Assembly (NCBI GenBank): GCA_947177925.1
Contig: CAMWWJ010000056.1
Coordinates: 1-13,461 of the forward strand
Reading direction: 5' to 3'
Source of the DNA: an uncultured Lachnospiraceae bacterium
Lineage (GTDB): Bacteria; Bacillota; Clostridia; Lachnospirales; Lachnospiraceae
Length of the DNA: 13,461 bases
The notes below the pieces were generated by a model, which saw only the letters and a list, made by a program, of their open reading frames with translations, was not told the origin of the DNA and made no database searches. This document shows, piece after piece, positions 1 to 7,100 of this stretch (position 1 is its first letter; each line of letters begins with the position of its first letter). Position numbers and translations under genes: made by a program.

Positions 1-164
1 AGCTTGTGCAGATATTCTTTTCAAAATCTTCATGTCTTAAGGAAACCACTTCACCAACTCATTCTCCCGTTACAAACATCAAAAGAATCCCCTTGTAACC
101 GTTTTCAAATTAGAAAATGCTTTTTCTTGTATTTTTTTCAATTATTGTACACGGTGTAAAACTG

Positions 165-210
165 TAAAAAAATAAGTCATACCAGACTTTTACATCCGAT
201 ATGCCTTATT
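165..210 (-). terminator. Rho-independent terminator of the GNAT cassette
   Basis: On the minus strand, AATAAG (210-205) pairs with CTTATT (176-171). The stem continues inward as CATA/TATG (203-200 with 181-178) after one mismatch, and it is followed by a run of seven T (172-166). The GNAT stop codon (208-206) lies inside the left arm. The stem is AT-rich and therefore weak, but the U-tract is good. Confidence 0.55.
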
Positions 211-742
211 CATTTTCAAAAATATCTTTCCTCATACTTATTGTATGCTTTGCATTTTTTCGCTTATTGCTCAGATTTTCAATAAACCCATTTTTCTGAT
301 AAAATTTGGGGGTATTTGGTTCATATTCAATATCTGCATCTACAGTAATAAACCTACATGCTATTCCCATCTCATTCATATCAAAAGCAAATGCCCTAGC
401 CATATCAAGCATAAATAAACCATATCCTTTTCTTTTTACTTCGTCTGATACTTCTTTATTCACTGCCAGCTTTCCTACTTTTAGCGCAGGTATTGAGGCA
501 TATGGAACTTTGCTTATATCGTGTAACTCTTTTTCTTCATTCGTCAATTTAATTGAATCTGCCGAAAACGTCATATATGCCAATAATTCATTTGTTTTTC
601 TATGTAAAAGCAAAAAGGTTTTACTTATATTTAAATCGTAAAACTTATTAGCAATTTTTAAAAAATCATTATACTCAGCTATATGGCTATCAAATAAATA
701 ATGTGAGACATCATCTACTTCATTGATTGATAATAGTCTCAC
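206..742 (-). CDS. GNAT family N-acetyltransferase, probable toxin of a type II toxin-antitoxin pair
   Basis: A 178-aa single-domain acetyltransferase. What is seen: a beta4-like strand LKVGKLAVNKE (residues 88-98), an acetyl-CoA loop RKGYG (104-108) matching the R/Q-x-x-G-x-G/A signature, then a helix of about 20 residues, a strand at about 130-136, and the motif FYQKNGF (147-153), where Tyr148 sits at the usual GNAT catalytic tyrosine. Family knowledge: compact GNATs with this pattern, next to a tiny upstream gene, include the TacT/AtaT group that acetylates aminoacyl-tRNA and blocks translation. Substrate here is inferred only. The start is GTG at 742 with no recognisable Shine-Dalgarno. 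An in-frame stop lies four codons upstream, and the next ATG is far inside. It follows the 50-aa gene by 41 nt and shares its promoter. The locus is more AT-rich than the genes to its right, which suggests acquisition. A metabolic or antibiotic acetyltransferase remains possible. Confidence 0.85.
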   Translation of the reverse strand: MRLLSINEVDDVSHYLFDSHIAEYNDFLKIANKFYDLNISKTFLLLHRKTNELLAYMTFSADSIKLTNEEKELHDISKVPYASIPALKVGKLAVNKEVSDEVKRKGYGLFMLDMARAFAFDMNEMGIACRFITVDADIEYEPNTPKFYQKNGFIENLSNKRKNAKHTISMRKDIFENE

Positions 743-783
743 ATTGTTTTAAATCTTTATAATATCGCTTTCCGTCAAATAAC

Positions 784-936
784 TCATGGTTTTCGTATAT
801 CAGTAAGGACACTATGCAACATATGATTTTTTTTCATTGCTCTTTCTGTAGGTTTGGTATTTGTCTGAAGCAATAGCTTTATAGCATCCTTACCACTTAA
901 TTCAGGTGTTGCTTGTATAGGTTTTATCGTTGACAT
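784..936 (-). CDS. Small 50-aa protein, putative antitoxin of the adjacent GNAT
   Basis: The reading frame begins ATG TCA ACG ATA at 936 and ends TGA at 784. The product starts MSTIKPIQATPELSGKDAIK and ends TDIRKP. It has a good ribosome binding site, GAGGTGG at 948-942, 5 nt before the ATG, and a promoter about 40 nt upstream. The product is small and basic, with an N-terminal TPxLxGKDA-like stretch and a probable amphipathic helix (DAIKLLLQ). I do not see a ribbon-helix-helix pattern, so it is not the classical TacA-type antitoxin. The call as antitoxin rests on position (directly upstream, same promoter), size and the GNAT partner. It could instead be a small accessory protein with no antitoxin role. 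Confidence 0.6.
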   Translation of the reverse strand: MSTIKPIQATPELSGKDAIKLLLQTNTKPTERAMKKNHMLHSVLTDIRKP

Positions 937-972
937 AATATCCACCTCTTTTCCTTTCTTTTCTTTATCTAT

Positions 973-1001
973 ATTATACCACCTCAGTTATCCAAATTCA
1001 A
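973..1001 (-). promoter_or_regulatory. Promoter of the small protein-GNAT cassette
   Basis: Reading the minus strand: -35 TTGAAT (1001-996), a 17-bp spacer, and a perfect -10 TATAAT (978-973). Transcription would start near 966, giving a leader of about 30 nt that contains the GAGGTGG ribosome binding site. The -35 box lies between and partly inside the arms of an inverted repeat, as expected for autoregulation. Confidence 0.7.
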
Positions 1002-1124
1002 TAACTGAGCATATAACATTTCACTATCACATTAATTTGTTTAGTTAGAAGTTTATCATATACTCAGTCAAAAATCAATCTTTTTTATATATTATAGACT
1101 TAATAGCTACAAATATTACTGAGT
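983..1124. promoter_or_regulatory. Operator-like array: two inverted pairs of a CTCAGT/ACTGAG core
   Basis: CTCAGTTAT (983-991) and ATAACTGAG (1001-1009) form a perfect 9-bp inverted repeat with a 9-nt spacer, across the -35 box of the cassette promoter. Half-site centres are 21 bp apart, two DNA turns. A second, wider inverted pair of the same core lies upstream: ACTCAGT (1062-1068) and ACTGAGT (1118-1124). The most economical reading is a binding site for the small protein or its complex with the GNAT. The binding protein is inferred. Bases 1010-1216 hold nothing else that I can support. Confidence 0.5.
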
Positions 1125-1216
1125 TTGATTTTAAGATTCCGCAACCCTTGATAAAATGGGCATTAAAGCTGGCAAATAACGGGAAATAATCCCTTTTCCG
1201 TATTTCCGCTTATTGT

Positions 1217-2542
1217 TCAAACTTTCATGCTCCTTTTCAATGAAATACAGCCTGCCACATCCGCCAAAAGCCAGCCAATGGGGATTGCCCACCAGATTCC
1301 GTATACACCGATTTGGGGTACGGGCGCCAGTACGTAAGCTAACAGCACTCTCATGCCCAGGGAAATTACCGTAAGCACAATGGACATTTCCGGTCTGCCC
1401 ATTCCCCGGAAATAACCATACAGCAAAAATAATAAACCGATACCACAATAGCAGGCCCCTTCAATCCGCAGATATCCGGTTCCTATGGCTATAATTTCCA
1501 GCTCTCCTTTTGGAAGAAAGGCTCCCATCAGCCACGGAGATGTTATGTAAACAAAAATGGATACGATTACACAAAACAGACAGGATACTCCAATGGCCCA
1601 TTTTGTTCCCTGCTTTAGCCTTTCTGTTTTATTGGCACCATGATTTTGAGAGATGAACAAGGAATAGGCATTGGCAAACTCCTGGGCAGGCATATAAGCC
1701 AGCGTGTCGATTTTAACTGCTGCCGCAAAGGCCGCCATTACCGCATTTCCAAAACTGTTTACCAGCCCCTGTATCATCAGGATTCCAAAATTCATAACAG
1801 ACTGCTGGATGCAGGCAGCTACAGAAAACCGTACCACTTCCCATAAGGAATTTCCACTGATGGCGAACCGCCCGCCCACAGGTCTCAGCTTTGGATGACG
1901 CAACATAGTATAAAGCCCGATTCCAACACCTGAAATCGCCTGTGCCAGTACGGTAGCTACAGCCGCCCCCTTTATGCCCCATGAAAAAACCGCCACAAAC
2001 AACAAATCAAGAAGTATGTTAAGCACTGCTGCCGCCGCCAGAAAATATAACGGTGTAAGAGAATTGCCTACAGCCCTTAGCAAATAAGCAAAATAATTAT
2101 ATAGGAACACGAAAAAAATTCCGGCAAAAATAATCCATACATATTCCCGCATAATTCCATAAACCGATTGGGGAACCTTTAAAAGCTTTAGAATCAGATC
2201 AATTCCCAAAAATGCCGCTCCATTTAAAAGAATCGTAATCAGGCAGATAAATAAAAATGCGGATTTATTTGCCTTTTGAAAGCTTTCTTCCTGATTTTTT
2301 CCAAAATAAAAGGAAAACAAGGAACCGCTTCCCATGCACAAACCAATCAGCACAGAAGTTAAAAAAGTCATCAGCGTATAAGCAGAGCCTACCGCTGCCA
2401 GGGCATCCGGTCCTAAAAAACGTCCTACAATCAGGCTGTCCGCTATGTTATAGCATTGCTGAAGCAGATTTCCTAAAATCATAGGAGCAGCAAAAAGCAG
2501 CATGGTCCTTATCACGTTTCCTCTTGTCAAATCTTTCTCCAT
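1217..2542 (-). CDS. MATE family efflux transporter
   Basis: A 441-aa polytopic membrane protein that by family should export cationic drugs or metabolites in exchange for Na+ or H+. The N-terminus has the MATE hallmark: a short basic-acidic leader (MEKDLTRGNVIRTMLLFAAP) followed by LGNLLQQCYNIADSLIVGRF. The P-x-x-L-G-x-x-x-x-x-x-Y-N-x-x-D-x-x-x-V-G-R pattern is typical of the bacterial MepA/DinF-like branch. About twelve hydrophobic segments follow, in two pseudo-repeated halves. The length is normal (440-460 aa) and the protein looks intact. Its ATG lies 12 nt after a GGAG. It starts 36 nt after the stop of the thioredoxin-domain gene, so it is probably the last gene of that minus-strand transcript. 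The spacer downstream shows only weak dyads and no convincing terminator. The substrate cannot be told. Confidence 0.93.
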   Translation of the reverse strand: MEKDLTRGNVIRTMLLFAAPMILGNLLQQCYNIADSLIVGRFLGPDALAAVGSAYTLMTFLTSVLIGLCMGSGSLFSFYFGKNQEESFQKANKSAFLFICLITILLNGAAFLGIDLILKLLKVPQSVYGIMREYVWIIFAGIFFVFLYNYFAYLLRAVGNSLTPLYFLAAAAVLNILLDLLFVAVFSWGIKGAAVATVLAQAISGVGIGLYTMLRHPKLRPVGGRFAISGNSLWEVVRFSVAACIQQSVMNFGILMIQGLVNSFGNAVMAAFAAAVKIDTLAYMPAQEFANAYSLFISQNHGANKTERLKQGTKWAIGVSCLFCVIVSIFVYITSPWLMGAFLPKGELEIIAIGTGYLRIEGACYCGIGLLFLLYGYFRGMGRPEMSIVLTVISLGMRVLLAYVLAPVPQIGVYGIWWAIPIGWLLADVAGCISLKRSMKV

Positions 2543-2578
2543 TGTTCTTTCTCCATATATGGTTCTGTTAAAGAATCA

Positions 2579-4588
2579 TTAGAACTCTCTGTTGATTATG
2601 AAAAGGCTCTCAAAATCCGTTACCGGCGCCCTACAGGCCCCGTTTTCACACAAATAATAAACTGCCCCCCTTTCCGGAATGGGATAATTTTCCGTAAAGG
2701 GTGCACATTCTGAAAGAATCTCCGCATTTTCGACGGTCTTCACTAACACATACAGTCCATCCCGGGGCTTCTCTTTCAGATATTCTGTCAGTTCCATTGG
2801 CACCTTGCCGTTTACAGCACATATCAGCTCTTTTCGTTTGGAAAAAGCTTTTGTCATTGCAAGGAGGGCAAAGCTATATCCGGCAGGGTATTCGTCTATC
2901 TCATTTGCCAGAAACCCAAACTGTCTCCAGGCTGCCTCCTGCCACCGTACTTCTCCTGTCAGTGCCGCAAGCTCCTGCAGAACCATTGCCGCTACGGAGT
3001 TTCCGGAAGGAATGGCTCCGTCATAGGCTTCCTTTGGACGTAATATGAGCTTTCCTGCATCTTTGGCGGTCATATAGTATCCGCCTTTTTCATCCTCAAA
3101 AAGCTCTGTCATCTGCCTTGCCAGCCAGATGGCTTCCTTCAGATATTCTGCCTGGAAAGTAATACGGTACAGTTCAAGCATTGCCAGCGCATAAACCCCA
3201 TAATCCTCAAGCTGTCCTTCATGAGCAGCTTCCCCATCACAAAAACGCAGATACAGACACCCCTTCTTATCCTTCATATGCTCTTCTATAAATTCCTTTG
3301 CCTTAAGCGCCCCATGAAAATAACGTTCTTCCGAGAGAATCCACCCTGCCCGGGCAAGGGCCAGAATGGTCCATGCATTCCAGGAAAGCAGGCATTTCTT
3401 ATCCTTATGAAGCTTCGTGCGTTTCCTTCGATAGTCATACAGTTTCTTAAGCCGCACATCATCTGCCTGCCAGCCCCTACCCGCCTGCCCGATCCGGTTA
3501 GGAATACTCTTTCCCTCAAAGTTTCCTCTTTGGGTAATTCCATACAGGCGGCAAAATTCCGTTCCGTCCTCTTTTCCCAGAACGGACAGCACTTCTTCCC
3601 GGGTTAAGCCGTAATATTTTCCCTCCACACCATCGCTGTCCGCATCCTGCCCACAGTAAAAGCCACCCTGTGCATCTGTCAGCTCCCTAAGAATATAATC
3701 TGCCGTAGCACACACAATTTGTCCATATTCTTCCTTTCCGGTAATCTGATAGGCTTTCAGATAAGCCAGAATAAGCAGCGCATTATCATACAGCATTTTT
3801 TCAAAATGGGGAATGAGCCATTTTTCATCGGTGGAATACCTGGAAAATCCGCCGCCGATATGATCATGAATTCCGCCTCTGGCCATTGCATCCAAGGTTC
3901 TCTCTGCCATCCTTCCTGCTTCCGGAACATCTTCCATCCTGGAATACTCCATCAGAAATAATAGATTGTGGGGTGTTGGAAACTTAGGTGCGCTGCCAAA
4001 ACCGCCCCATTTTTCATCAAACTGCCGCTTAAACTGGTCATATGCTTTTTTCAATATCTCTTTTTCCGGTTCTTTTCTGCCGGAAAGCTTTCTTTCACTG
4101 ACTGCAGCCGTAATCTCGGCTCCGGTGATCCGCAATTCGTCTCTCTCGTTCTTCCATAAGTCCGTAACCCTCTTTAAGATATCCATAAGTCCCGGCTGTC
4201 CGTAGCGATGCTGTTTTGGAAAATAAGTTCCGGCAAAGAAGGGCTTCTGCCCCGGTGTCATGATAACCGTAAGAGGCCATCCGCCAGAGCCTGTAATCGC
4301 CTGGCAGACAGCCATATAGACCGCATCAATATCCGGCCGTTCCTCCCTGTCAACCTTGATACAGACAAACTCCCGGTTGAGCAGCTTTGCAATTTCCTCA
4401 TCCTCAAAGGATTCATGCGCCATCACATGGCACCAGTGGCAGGTGGAATAACCGATACTTAAGAATACCGGCTTGTCCTCTCTCTCTGCTCTTTCAAATG
4501 CTTCTTCACACCAGGGATACCAGTCTACCGGATTGTCCCCGTGCTGTAATAAATATGGGGACTTTTCGTTTTTTAATCTGTTTGACAT
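2579..4588 (-). CDS. Thioredoxin domain-containing protein (DUF255, YyaL/SPATA20 family)
   Basis: A 669-aa cytoplasmic protein. Residues about 1-165 form the DUF255 thioredoxin-like domain: the family opening SPYLLQHGDNPVDWYPW (10-26), then the redox motif CHWC (Cys50, Cys53) followed by HVMAHESF, and VDREERPDID. The rest (about 190-600) fits the six-hairpin alpha/alpha-barrel fold of glycan-processing enzymes, with the family signatures GGGFSRYSTDEKWLIPHFEKMLYDN and GGFYCGQDADSDG (shown here only in part). The biochemical role of the family is unproven; it joins a redox fold to an epimerase/glycosidase-like barrel. Start choice: ATG at 4588 is preferred over GTG at 4594, because AGGAGG sits 8 nt before the ATG but only 2 nt before the GTG. 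The length is normal for the family. It is preceded by the 69-aa gene and followed 36 nt later by the MATE gene. Confidence 0.93.
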   Translation of the reverse strand: MSNRLKNEKSPYLLQHGDNPVDWYPWCEEAFERAEREDKPVFLSIGYSTCHWCHVMAHESFEDEEIAKLLNREFVCIKVDREERPDIDAVYMAVCQAITGSGGWPLTVIMTPGQKPFFAGTYFPKQHRYGQPGLMDILKRVTDLWKNERDELRITGAEITAAVSERKLSGRKEPEKEILKKAYDQFKRQFDEKWGGFGSAPKFPTPHNLLFLMEYSRMEDVPEAGRMAERTLDAMARGGIHDHIGGGFSRYSTDEKWLIPHFEKMLYDNALLILAYLKAYQITGKEEYGQIVCATADYILRELTDAQGGFYCGQDADSDGVEGKYYGLTREEVLSVLGKEDGTEFCRLYGITQRGNFEGKSIPNRIGQAGRGWQADDVRLKKLYDYRRKRTKLHKDKKCLLSWNAWTILALARAGWILSEERYFHGALKAKEFIEEHMKDKKGCLYLRFCDGEAAHEGQLEDYGVYALAMLELYRITFQAEYLKEAIWLARQMTELFEDEKGGYYMTAKDAGKLILRPKEAYDGAIPSGNSVAAMVLQELAALTGEVRWQEAAWRQFGFLANEIDEYPAGYSFALLAMTKAFSKRKELICAVNGKVPMELTEYLKEKPRDGLYVLVKTVENAEILSECAPFTENYPIPERGAVYYLCENGACRAPVTDFESLFIINREF

Positions 4589-4596
4589 ATACACTT

Positions 4597-4602
4597 CCTC
4601 CT
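4597..4602 (-). promoter_or_regulatory. Ribosome binding site deciding the start of the thioredoxin-domain gene
   Basis: A perfect AGGAGG on the minus strand (4602-4597) is 8 nt from the ATG at 4588 and only 2 nt from the in-frame GTG at 4594. This supports the ATG as the start. Confidence 0.75.
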
Positions 4603-4647
4603 AAAAAGGCTGTTTTTATGTATAGTGTCTCCCTGTATGCCTATGCT

Positions 4648-4668
4648 ATGCGGTTTCTAAACCCGCAT
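4648..4668 (-). other. Intra-operon hairpin between the 69-aa gene and the thioredoxin-domain gene
   Basis: ATGCGG (minus strand 4668-4663) pairs with CCGCAT (4653-4648), a 6-bp stem with a 9-nt loop in the 94-nt spacer. No T-run follows, so it is not a standard terminator. It could be an mRNA processing or stability element, or chance. Confidence 0.3.
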
Positions 4669-4688
4669 CCTGCCTGTTTCTATTTTGC

Positions 4689-4898
4689 TCAATATTCTTT
4701 GGCAACGGCGCTTAAGCCATACATTGCCATGAATGTCTCCAGGTCCTTTTCTCCATTTATCAGCATGATTTCTTCAAATTTTCCGGTGTGGATATTTTTA
4801 AAGCCTGCCACCTGTTCTCCGGTACATATGCTGCAACGGATTACCGGCTTTTGGTTTTCCACATCATATTCTTTCCGTTTGATTTTCTTATGAAACAT
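4689..4898 (-). CDS. Conserved small protein of unknown function (69 aa)
   Basis: The product is hydrophilic and complete, with no membrane segment or signal peptide. Visible features: a lysine-rich start (MFHKKIKRKEYDVENQKPVI), then the core RCSICTGEQVAGFKNIHTGK (residues 21-40) with two cysteines as CSIC, then FEEIMLI and a helix-like tail. The ATG at 4898 has GGAGG about 9 nt upstream, so it is very likely translated. I believe similar short proteins with an S-I-C-T-G-E core are common in Lachnospiraceae and sometimes carry an 'aspartate dehydrogenase' label. Nothing in 69 residues supports an enzyme, so that label should not be copied. It is first in the run 69-aa gene, thioredoxin-domain gene, MATE. 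A lone CxxC is too little for a zinc finger unless it dimerises. Confidence 0.75.
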   Translation of the reverse strand: MFHKKIKRKEYDVENQKPVIRCSICTGEQVAGFKNIHTGKFEEIMLINGEKDLETFMAMYGLSAVAKEY

Positions 4899-4937
4899 TT
4901 TTCCGCTCCTCCATCCACTTATGAACTACAGGATTAG

Positions 4938-4964
4938 ATTATAATATTTCCCCACAGTTTCCAA
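4938..4964 (-). promoter_or_regulatory. Candidate promoter for the 69-aa/thioredoxin-domain/MATE run
   Basis: On the minus strand a perfect TATAAT (4943-4938) is preceded by TTGGAA (4964-4959), with a short 15-bp spacer. A shifted -35 is also possible. It lies about 40 nt upstream of the 69-aa start and back-to-back with the promoter of the plus-strand operon. Confidence 0.4.
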
Positions 4965-5040
4965 TAATTTGCTATGGATAGAATATACCACATATTATCA
5001 AAAAATCCATCTCTTTTCCAGTCACATAAGCAAATAGTTA

Positions 5041-5069
5041 TTTACACCTCGCAAACGGAATGCTAAAAT
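5041..5069 (+). promoter_or_regulatory. Promoter of the MoxR-DUF58-transglutaminase operon
   Basis: TTTACA (5041-5046), a 17-bp spacer, then TAAAAT (5064-5069) with an extended -10 TG one base before it (TGCTAAAAT). This is a good SigA-type promoter about 25-30 nt upstream of the ATPase start. The leader is too short for a riboswitch. Confidence 0.7.
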
Positions 5070-5102
5070 AAAAAAAATACATACTTTAAGGAGGCTTGTT
5101 CT

Positions 5103-6035
5103 TTGAATCGTTCATTAGAGTCCGTAAAAGCGGAAATCAAAAAAGTACTAAGAGGAAAGGATACCGTTATCGATATGGTCCTCTGTACCCTGTTGGCAAA
5201 GGGGCACATTTTATTGGAGGATATTCCCGGTGTAGGAAAGACTACCCTTGCGGTTGCTCTATCCAGGACACTTTCCATGGATTATAAAAGAATGCAGTTT
5301 ACTCCGGATGTGCTGCCCAGCGACATTCTGGGCTTTCAGATGTATGACAAGAATACCGGGGAGTTTCATTTTATGACAGGTGCTATTTTCTGTAATCTGT
5401 TTCTGGCAGATGAAATCAACCGTACTTCTCCAAAGACCCAGTCCGCTCTGTTAGAGGTCATGGAAGAAAGAAAGGTTACGGTAGACGGAAAGACCTCTGA
5501 CCTTCCCAATCCCTTTTTTGTTATTGCCACACAAAATCCCATTGGCGCCTCCGGCACCCAGAAGCTTCCGGATTCCCAGCTTGACCGCTTCTTTGTGCGC
5601 TTAAGCATCGGCTATCCCGACCGGGCAAGCGCAGCAGAAATCCTGATGGGAAAATCGTCAGAACAGTTAAGTTCCGTAAATCCGGTTCTTACCATTGACG
5701 AACTGCTTGCCATGCAGGAACAGACAGAGCAGGTGTTCGTGGATGACTGCCTTTATACATACATCGTGGATCTTGTGGAGAAAACAAGAAACACCGACTA
5801 TCTGTCCCAGGGCATCAGCCCCAGAGGAAGCATTGCCATCTTAAAGCTTGCAAAGGCCTATGCCTTCTACAACAATCGGGACTTTTTAGCGCCTGATGAT
5901 ATTTTGTCTGTTTTTTACAGCGTTGCCAATCACCGCCTTATGTTAAGCACAAAGGCAAAGGCAGAGGGACTAAGCGATTATGACGTAATAGAAAGCCTTT
6001 TGGGACAGGTTCCCGTTCCTAAGCTTTCCAAATAA
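5103..6035 (+). CDS. MoxR family AAA+ ATPase
   Basis: A 310-aa ATPase. Seen: Walker A DIPGVGKTT (residues 40-48, Lys46), the family motif FTPDVLPSDILG (66-77), Walker B LFLADEINR (Asp103, Glu104), sensor 1 ATQNP (142-146, Asn145), and SQLDRFF with Arg162 as candidate arginine finger. The C-terminal part (about 230-305) fits the MoxR lid domain. Family knowledge: MoxR ATPases act as chaperone-like or assembly factors and are usually encoded next to DUF58 or VWA proteins. The start is TTG at 5103: AAGGAGG (5088-5094) is 8 nt upstream, and no ATG fits. It is the first gene of a three-gene operon, with 6 to 18 nt to the next gene depending on that gene's start. The length is normal and the motifs are complete. 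Confidence 0.95.
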   Translation: MNRSLESVKAEIKKVLRGKDTVIDMVLCTLLAKGHILLEDIPGVGKTTLAVALSRTLSMDYKRMQFTPDVLPSDILGFQMYDKNTGEFHFMTGAIFCNLFLADEINRTSPKTQSALLEVMEERKVTVDGKTSDLPNPFFVIATQNPIGASGTQKLPDSQLDRFFVRLSIGYPDRASAAEILMGKSSEQLSSVNPVLTIDELLAMQEQTEQVFVDDCLYTYIVDLVEKTRNTDYLSQGISPRGSIAILKLAKAYAFYNNRDFLAPDDILSVFYSVANHRLMLSTKAKAEGLSDYDVIESLLGQVPVPKLSK

Positions 6036-6053
6036 GGGATTTTGGGTGATTCT

Positions 6054-7100
6054 ATGAAAAGACTGATACAAAACTGGATTTCTTATATCATGCTTGCGGT
6101 TGTCACATTGCTTTTTACCATATACTACAGACAATCTTTTTTCCTTGTACTGTTTTTGCTGCTCTGCTTCCTTCCTGTGATTTCTTATTTTGCGTGCAGC
6201 TATGGTTTTAAGCATATAACTGTTTCCCTTGCTTCCAAAGCATATATTGCGGACAAACCCGCCACACTCCCCCTTTTTGTTACCATTGAAAATGAATCCC
6301 ATATTCCCTTTACCCATTTTGAAGTTACCCTCCACAGCTTTTGCTGCTTCTATCCGAAACAGCAGTTGGAAAAGGTGGTACTTCCTGCTTATGCCAAAAA
6401 GCATTCTGTCAACGCCTTTCCCATTACCTACAAAAAATCCGGATGTTATCAGACAAAGCTGTTGGAAATCACCACCTATGACTTTTTGCAGTTATTCCGT
6501 TATTCCAGATCCTGCAATGCCCAGACAGAGGTCCAGATCATGCCCACAGCCACCGGGGAGGTTTCTTATCACAACAAGATTTACGGAGAAGGCTTTGATG
6601 AATATGAAGAAACTTCTTTAAAGGGAAATGTCTCCTCCAACGTAACGGATGTGCGGGAATACCGGCCAGGTGACAGACTGCAGAAAATCCATTGGAAGCT
6701 TTCCGCCAAATCGGACAGCCTTATGGTAAAGGAAAATGAGGCGACTACCTCTAACCGCTTTTTTCTGCTGGCAGAGCTTTATTCTCCGGACGTGCTTTCA
6801 TCCGATCTGAAAGACTTTGATCTATTAGACAAAACCATTGATTACGCCTTTATGCTGGGAAACGAACTGCTTATGGCCGGAGAAAGCTTTTTCCTAAGCT
6901 GCTATTCCATAAAAAGAAGCGACTTTTCCACCTTCTTCGTTAGAAATAAGGATGAGTTCCTCCTTGCCTTTTCCCAGCTTTTTTATGAAAGCACCTATCA
7001 GGTGGAAAATCTGGGCAGGACCATTTATGAAAAGTCTCAGTTAAACCAAGGAACTTTATTGCATATTACCCACAAAGGAGTCGAAGATGTTCTTTCCTAA
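6054..7100 (+). CDS. DUF58 domain-containing membrane-anchored protein
   Basis: About 348 aa. Two close hydrophobic segments at the N-terminus (about residues 9-24 and 27-46) form a membrane hairpin, followed by a beta-rich region. The DUF58 signature YRPGDRLQKIHWK (203-215) is then followed by SDSLMVKENE. DUF58 proteins carry a von Willebrand A-like domain and are the standard partner of MoxR ATPases; the molecular function is not established. Start choice: an upstream TTG at 6042 would add four residues and has AAGGGA only 2 nt before it. ATG at 6054, with GGGTGA 4 nt upstream, is slightly better, but neither is certain. The 3' end overlaps the next gene by 14 nt, so the two are probably translationally coupled. 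Confidence 0.92.
   Translation: MKRLIQNWISYIMLAVVTLLFTIYYRQSFFLVLFLLLCFLPVISYFACSYGFKHITVSLASKAYIADKPATLPLFVTIENESHIPFTHFEVTLHSFCCFYPKQQLEKVVLPAYAKKHSVNAFPITYKKSGCYQTKLLEITTYDFLQLFRYSRSCNAQTEVQIMPTATGEVSYHNKIYGEGFDEYEETSLKGNVSSNVTDVREYRPGDRLQKIHWKLSAKSDSLMVKENEATTSNRFFLLAELYSPDVLSSDLKDFDLLDKTIDYAFMLGNELLMAGESFFLSCYSIKRSDFSTFFVRNKDEFLLAFSQLFYESTYQVENLGRTIYEKSQLNQGTLLHITHKGVEDVLS

Noticed and set aside
59..61. TGA at the left edge read as tryptophan or selenocysteine
   Set aside because: TGA is used as a normal stop in this window (for example the MATE and 50-aa genes), and no selenocysteine-type element or family match is visible.
1..159. Plus-strand frame open from the left edge to TAA at 157-159 (52 codons)
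   Set aside because: The composition is AT-rich, with no protein-like pattern and nothing recognisable; the minus-strand terminator follows directly. Best read as chance.
306..641. Plus-strand 111-codon frame opposite the GNAT gene
   Set aside because: It lies wholly antisense to a gene with clear GNAT motifs and has no ribosome binding site or family pattern.
1176..1200. GGGAAATAATCCCTTTT as a terminator near the end of the MATE gene
   Set aside because: The stem has only about 4 bp, and the T-run lies on the plus strand, where no gene ends. It would not stop the minus-strand MATE transcript.
1131..1448. Minus-strand 105-codon frame overlapping the end of the MATE gene
   Set aside because: It is an out-of-frame shadow of the MATE gene; its sequence shows no domain pattern.
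4387..4893. Plus-strand 168-codon frame across the start of the thioredoxin-domain gene and the 69-aa gene
   Set aside because: It is antisense to two genes with good ribosome binding sites, and the translation lacks any recognisable motif.
4899..5102. Riboswitch or structured leader in the divergent spacer
   Set aside because: The predicted leaders are only about 30-40 nt, and I see no conserved aptamer-like arrangement.
5970..6404. Minus-strand 144-codon frame opposite the ATPase/DUF58 junction
   Set aside because: It is antisense to the operon and crosses a gene junction; no ribosome binding site or homology pattern seen.
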